Shown: positions 6,034 to 7,856 of the stretch, one piece after another | Position numbering within the stretch: position 1 is the first letter of the stretch | Layout: each line of letters opens with the position of its first letter | Assembly: GCA_902803265.1 (NCBI GenBank) | Contig: CADCPD010000214.1 | Location: forward strand, 1-7,856 | Direction of reading: 5' to 3' | DNA length: 7,856 bases | From: an uncultured bacterium | Lineage (GTDB): Bacteria > Cyanobacteriota > Vampirovibrionia > Gastranaerophilales > Gastranaerophilaceae | The notes under the pieces: generated by a model | Told to the model about the DNA's origin: nothing | Database searches by the model: none | The model's input: only the letters and a program-made list of their open reading frames with translations | Program-made: the position numbers and the translations under genes

Positions 6034-6951
6034 TTATTTGTTACTGCTTTCAGAGTTTGAATCTGAACCGCTCATATAATAAAGAGCAGCAAATGAAGCA
6101 TCCCAAGCATTTAGAGAATTTTGCATTTTCTTAGCTCTTTTTTCTCTTTTCTTTAACAATTTCTTTTGTTCTTTTTCATATTTCTTTTGTAATTTTTTAT
6201 TTGAATTTCTTTGTTCAACATTAGCATTAATCATTGTTAATGCTTTTTTGTAAGATTCTGTATTATAAATTTCTTTTGTATATTGTGGGTAATTATATGC
6301 AACATAATTATAAATATTCATCAATCTTTTTTCACCTGATGGATGAGTTTCTAATACATCAATATAATTTCCTGTAATCTTATTTAAAACAGAAATCATT
6401 GCAAGAGGGTTATAACCTGCTTTAACCATTAAATCAACACCTGTTAAATCTGCTTCAAATTCATCATTTCTGCTGATTTTTGTAGTTGCAAGCTGATTAC
6501 CTGCGGCAACTGCAACACTGCCTGCTGTTGTTTTTGTGTTATTAGCCAAGTTTGTAGAAACCGTATTTATTGCTGCATTTAAAAGAGTTTGTTTTGCGCA
6601 ATGGCCGTTAATAATGTGACCCATTTCATGAGCTATTACCCCTGCGAGTTCATGGTCATAATCTACGTAATTTAATAATCCTCTGTAAACATGTACTTCT
6701 TTGTTAATATCTGCATAAGCATTAACATCGTCTTCATCAGAAACTGTAAAAGTTATACCTTGAGGAAGATTGTTTTTTGTAAGTAATGTTTTTCCTATTC
6801 TGTTGACTCTTTCTAAACTGGCTTTACTGTCCCAATTTGTTGAACTTGTAGCAGTTGCTGCGGTTGTTGTGGTTGTTGCAGCTGCAAAAGAATCGTTTTG
6901 TACCGTTGTGAAAGCAGCTAATAAAAATAAAATACTAAAAATCTTTTTCAT
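6034..6951 (-). CDS. Exported M48-family zinc metallopeptidase (BepA/YfgC-like subgroup)
   Basis: This is a secreted or periplasmic zinc protease, likely for quality control of envelope proteins. The 305-residue product starts with a signal peptide: MKK, a hydrophobic stretch (about 5-17) and a probable cleavage site after SFA (21-23). A Thr/Ala-rich linker (24-38) follows. The catalytic domain has HEMGH (108-112), the ISRNDEFEAD segment supplying the glutamate zinc ligand (159-168), DLMVKAGYNPLAM (173-185) and THPSGEKRL (202-210), the standard order for soluble M48 proteins. There are no membrane segments after the signal, unlike HtpX. The C-terminus (about 245-280) is a Lys/Glu-rich helix, probably a coiled coil, instead of the TPR repeats of BepA. 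AAGGAG (6968-6963) lies 11 nt before the ATG. It is the first gene of the - strand run with the TSCPD gene. Confidence 0.92.
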   Translation of the reverse strand: MKKIFSILFLLAAFTTVQNDSFAAATTTTTAATATSSTNWDSKASLERVNRIGKTLLTKNNLPQGITFTVSDEDDVNAYADINKEVHVYRGLLNYVDYDHELAGVIAHEMGHIINGHCAKQTLLNAAINTVSTNLANNTKTTAGSVAVAAGNQLATTKISRNDEFEADLTGVDLMVKAGYNPLAMISVLNKITGNYIDVLETHPSGEKRLMNIYNYVAYNYPQYTKEIYNTESYKKALTMINANVEQRNSNKKLQKKYEKEQKKLLKKREKRAKKMQNSLNAWDASFAALYYMSGSDSNSESSNK

Positions 6952-6978
6952 AATAAATTAATCTCCTTATTTTTGTAA

Positions 6979-6987
6979 ATTGTAGCA
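6979..6987 (-). promoter_or_regulatory. Extended -10 promoter of the M48-TSCPD unit
   Basis: On the - strand TG-C-TACAAT (6987-6979) is an extended -10 element, which can act with a weak -35; TTTATT at 17-nt spacing (7007-7002) is poor. The predicted start is near 6972, giving a short leader with AAGGAG. Confidence 0.5.
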
Positions 6988-7009
6988 TAAAAACATTTTG
7001 CAATAAAAC

Positions 7010-7038
7010 TTTACTACACCATGGTGGGGTGTTATAAT
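7010..7038 (+). promoter_or_regulatory. Promoter of the CDF exporter with a palindrome in its spacer
   Basis: TTTACT (7010-7015) and a perfect TATAAT (7033-7038) are 17 nt apart. The spacer holds the perfect palindrome CACCATGGTG (7017-7026) and the wider inverted pair ACACC (7016-7020) / GGTGT (7028-7032), a possible repressor site. It is back to back with the promoter of the M48 gene. Confidence 0.6.
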
Positions 7039-7042
7039 TTTT

Positions 7043-7062
7043 AATGTTATGGGTATAACATT
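7043..7062 (+). promoter_or_regulatory. 20-bp dyad over the transcription start of the CDF exporter
   Basis: AATGTTAT (7043-7050) and ATAACATT (7055-7062) are perfect 8-bp arms around GGGT. The predicted start of transcription, near 7045, falls in the left arm, so the dyad fits a repressor operator, for instance for a metal sensor, better than an mRNA hairpin. The sensor is not in the window. Confidence 0.5.
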
Positions 7063-7080
7063 TATGAGGATAGATGATAA

Positions 7081-7755
7081 ATGGAACAGCAAAAAATACT
7101 TGAAAACAGAACATTATTAGTAGTAATTTTAACAGTTATTACAATGTTTTTAGAAATATTTTACGGTTATATAACTCATTCAATGGCATTATTAGCGGAT
7201 GGTTTTCATATGGGAACTCATGCTTTGGCTTTGGGTATAACATTTTTAGCATATTTTTTCTCTAGAAAATTTGCAGAATCTAACTTATTTTTAAACGGAA
7301 CGGAAAAAATAAAAACTCTGGCAGCATATACAAGCTCAATTTTTTTAGGTTTAACGGGTATTTGTATAATAATAGAATCTTTATCAAAATTTATAAATCC
7401 TGTACAAATAATATTTTCTGACGCAATAATAATCGCAGTAATTGGATTAATAGTAAATATTCTAAGTATATTAATCATGAAAGGAAAGCATATTCACTTG
7501 CATATAGGAGAATGTGATCCCCATCATGATGAAGAAAATATAAAAGAAGACAGTAATTTTAAATCGGCATACTTGCATATATTAGCAGATGTTTTAACCT
7601 CTATTCTTGCAATATTGGCTCTTGTATTATGTAAATTTTTGCACGTAACATATTTTGACCCGTGTATAGGTATTTTAGGCGGAATAGTAATAATAAAATG
7701 GTCATATGGGCTTCTTAAGGATACTGTAAAAGTTCTTTTGGATATTAAGTGCTAA
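7081..7755 (+). CDS. dmeF: CDF-family divalent metal exporter, DmeF-like, lacking the C-terminal domain
   Basis: Cation diffusion facilitators are inner-membrane metal/proton antiporters; the DmeF branch exports Co2+ and Ni2+. Six membrane helices are visible at about 11-31, 34-59, 77-99, 112-133, 160-186 and 190-212. The transport site reads H43-x3-H47 in helix 2 (ADGFHMGTHALALG, DmeF-like) and H166-x3-D170 in helix 5 (YLHILAD). The helix 4-5 loop is His-rich (HIHLHIGECDPHHD, 137-150). The protein stops at residue 224, right after LLKDTVKVLLD. Characterised DmeF proteins continue for roughly another 90-100 residues as the cytoplasmic domain, and I see no frame after 7755 that resumes it. The usual His-rich N-terminal stretch is also missing. 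AGGA (7067-7070) lies 10 nt before the ATG. The promoter and dyads suggest metal-dependent repression. Confidence 0.85.
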   Translation: MEQQKILENRTLLVVILTVITMFLEIFYGYITHSMALLADGFHMGTHALALGITFLAYFFSRKFAESNLFLNGTEKIKTLAAYTSSIFLGLTGICIIIESLSKFINPVQIIFSDAIIIAVIGLIVNILSILIMKGKHIHLHIGECDPHHDEENIKEDSNFKSAYLHILADVLTSILAILALVLCKFLHVTYFDPCIGILGGIVIIKWSYGLLKDTVKVLLDIKC

Positions 7756-7856
7756 AAATTTTAATTGTGTTGTAAACAAAACTTAACATAATAAAACATG
7801 CTCCTAAAGTTTTTTCCAAAAAACCCGATAAATATCATGTAAGCAAGATTACTAAT
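7756..7856. other. Non-coding end of the window
   Basis: No coding frame or clear terminator is seen in these 101 bases. GTTTTTT / AAAAAAC (7809-7815 / 7818-7824) is an A:T-only palindrome with a 2-nt centre, not a typical terminator. TTGTGT (7765-7770) and CATAAT (7787-7792), 16 nt apart, could be a weak promoter for a gene beyond the window. Confidence 0.35.

Noticed and set aside
6770..6961. + strand frame with a hydrophobic Val/Ala run
   Set aside because: It is the antisense of the M48 signal peptide and Thr/Ala linker codons; the Val/Ala run is produced by reverse-reading Thr/Ala codons.
7010..7038. MerR-type activated metal promoter (ZntR/CueR class)
   Set aside because: Those promoters have an over-long 19-20 nt spacer with the dyad inside; here the spacer is a normal 17 nt, which favours a repressor.
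7756..7856. Frameshifted remainder of the CDF C-terminal domain
   Set aside because: No frame in these 101 bases shows the DLHxW-type pattern or an uninterrupted coding run; the sequence is AT-rich and stop-dense.

Overview
This is an AT-rich (about one-third G+C by eye) bacterial chromosomal window with seven protein genes and tight intergenic regions. It holds no tRNA, rRNA, CRISPR array, transposase or phage gene. The gene set is housekeeping and stress related: an EF-G, a PurD-family and a glutathione-synthetase-family ATP-grasp protein, an Hsp20, a TSCPD protein, an exported M48 peptidase and a CDF metal exporter. An AT-rich gut bacterium fits, and one of the non-photosynthetic relatives of cyanobacteria (Gastranaerophilales / 'Melainabacteria') is my best guess. 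That guess is inference: it rests on the mix of families and the cyanobacteria-like heptad repeat, and no marker here proves it.

Layout. Bases 1-2116 carry a complete fusA on the + strand, ended by a strong hairpin terminator that can also serve the convergent gene at 2186-3436 (-), a PurD-family ATP-grasp protein. From a divergent promoter region (3437-3570) a single 83-residue protein of unknown function is read on the + strand and ended by a strong terminator. A new + strand promoter overlapping a palindrome leads to an hsp20 gene (4044-4505).

Between hsp20 and the next gene lies a 7-bp-period repeat (4558-4646) that folds back on itself and runs into the 3' end of a convergent GshB-like gene. 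A three-gene - strand run follows (transcribed M48 peptidase, then TSCPD protein, then GshB-like enzyme; 6951 to 4626). A hairpin and a tiny candidate leader ORF sit just before the GshB-like gene. Back to back with this run is a + strand CDF exporter of the DmeF type (7081-7755), with dyad sequences in and just after its promoter. Its C-terminal cytoplasmic domain is missing.

How the parts relate. Apart from fusA, the genes suggest thiol, metal and protein-stress handling: a glutathione-synthetase relative, a four-cysteine TSCPD protein, a metallopeptidase, a small heat-shock protein and a Co/Ni/Zn-type exporter. There is no evidence that they form one system. The most distinctive points are the two ATP-grasp proteins whose nucleotide-loop motifs are replaced, the leader/hairpin in front of the GshB-like gene, the heptad repeat invading a coding end, and the CDF protein without its C-terminal domain.
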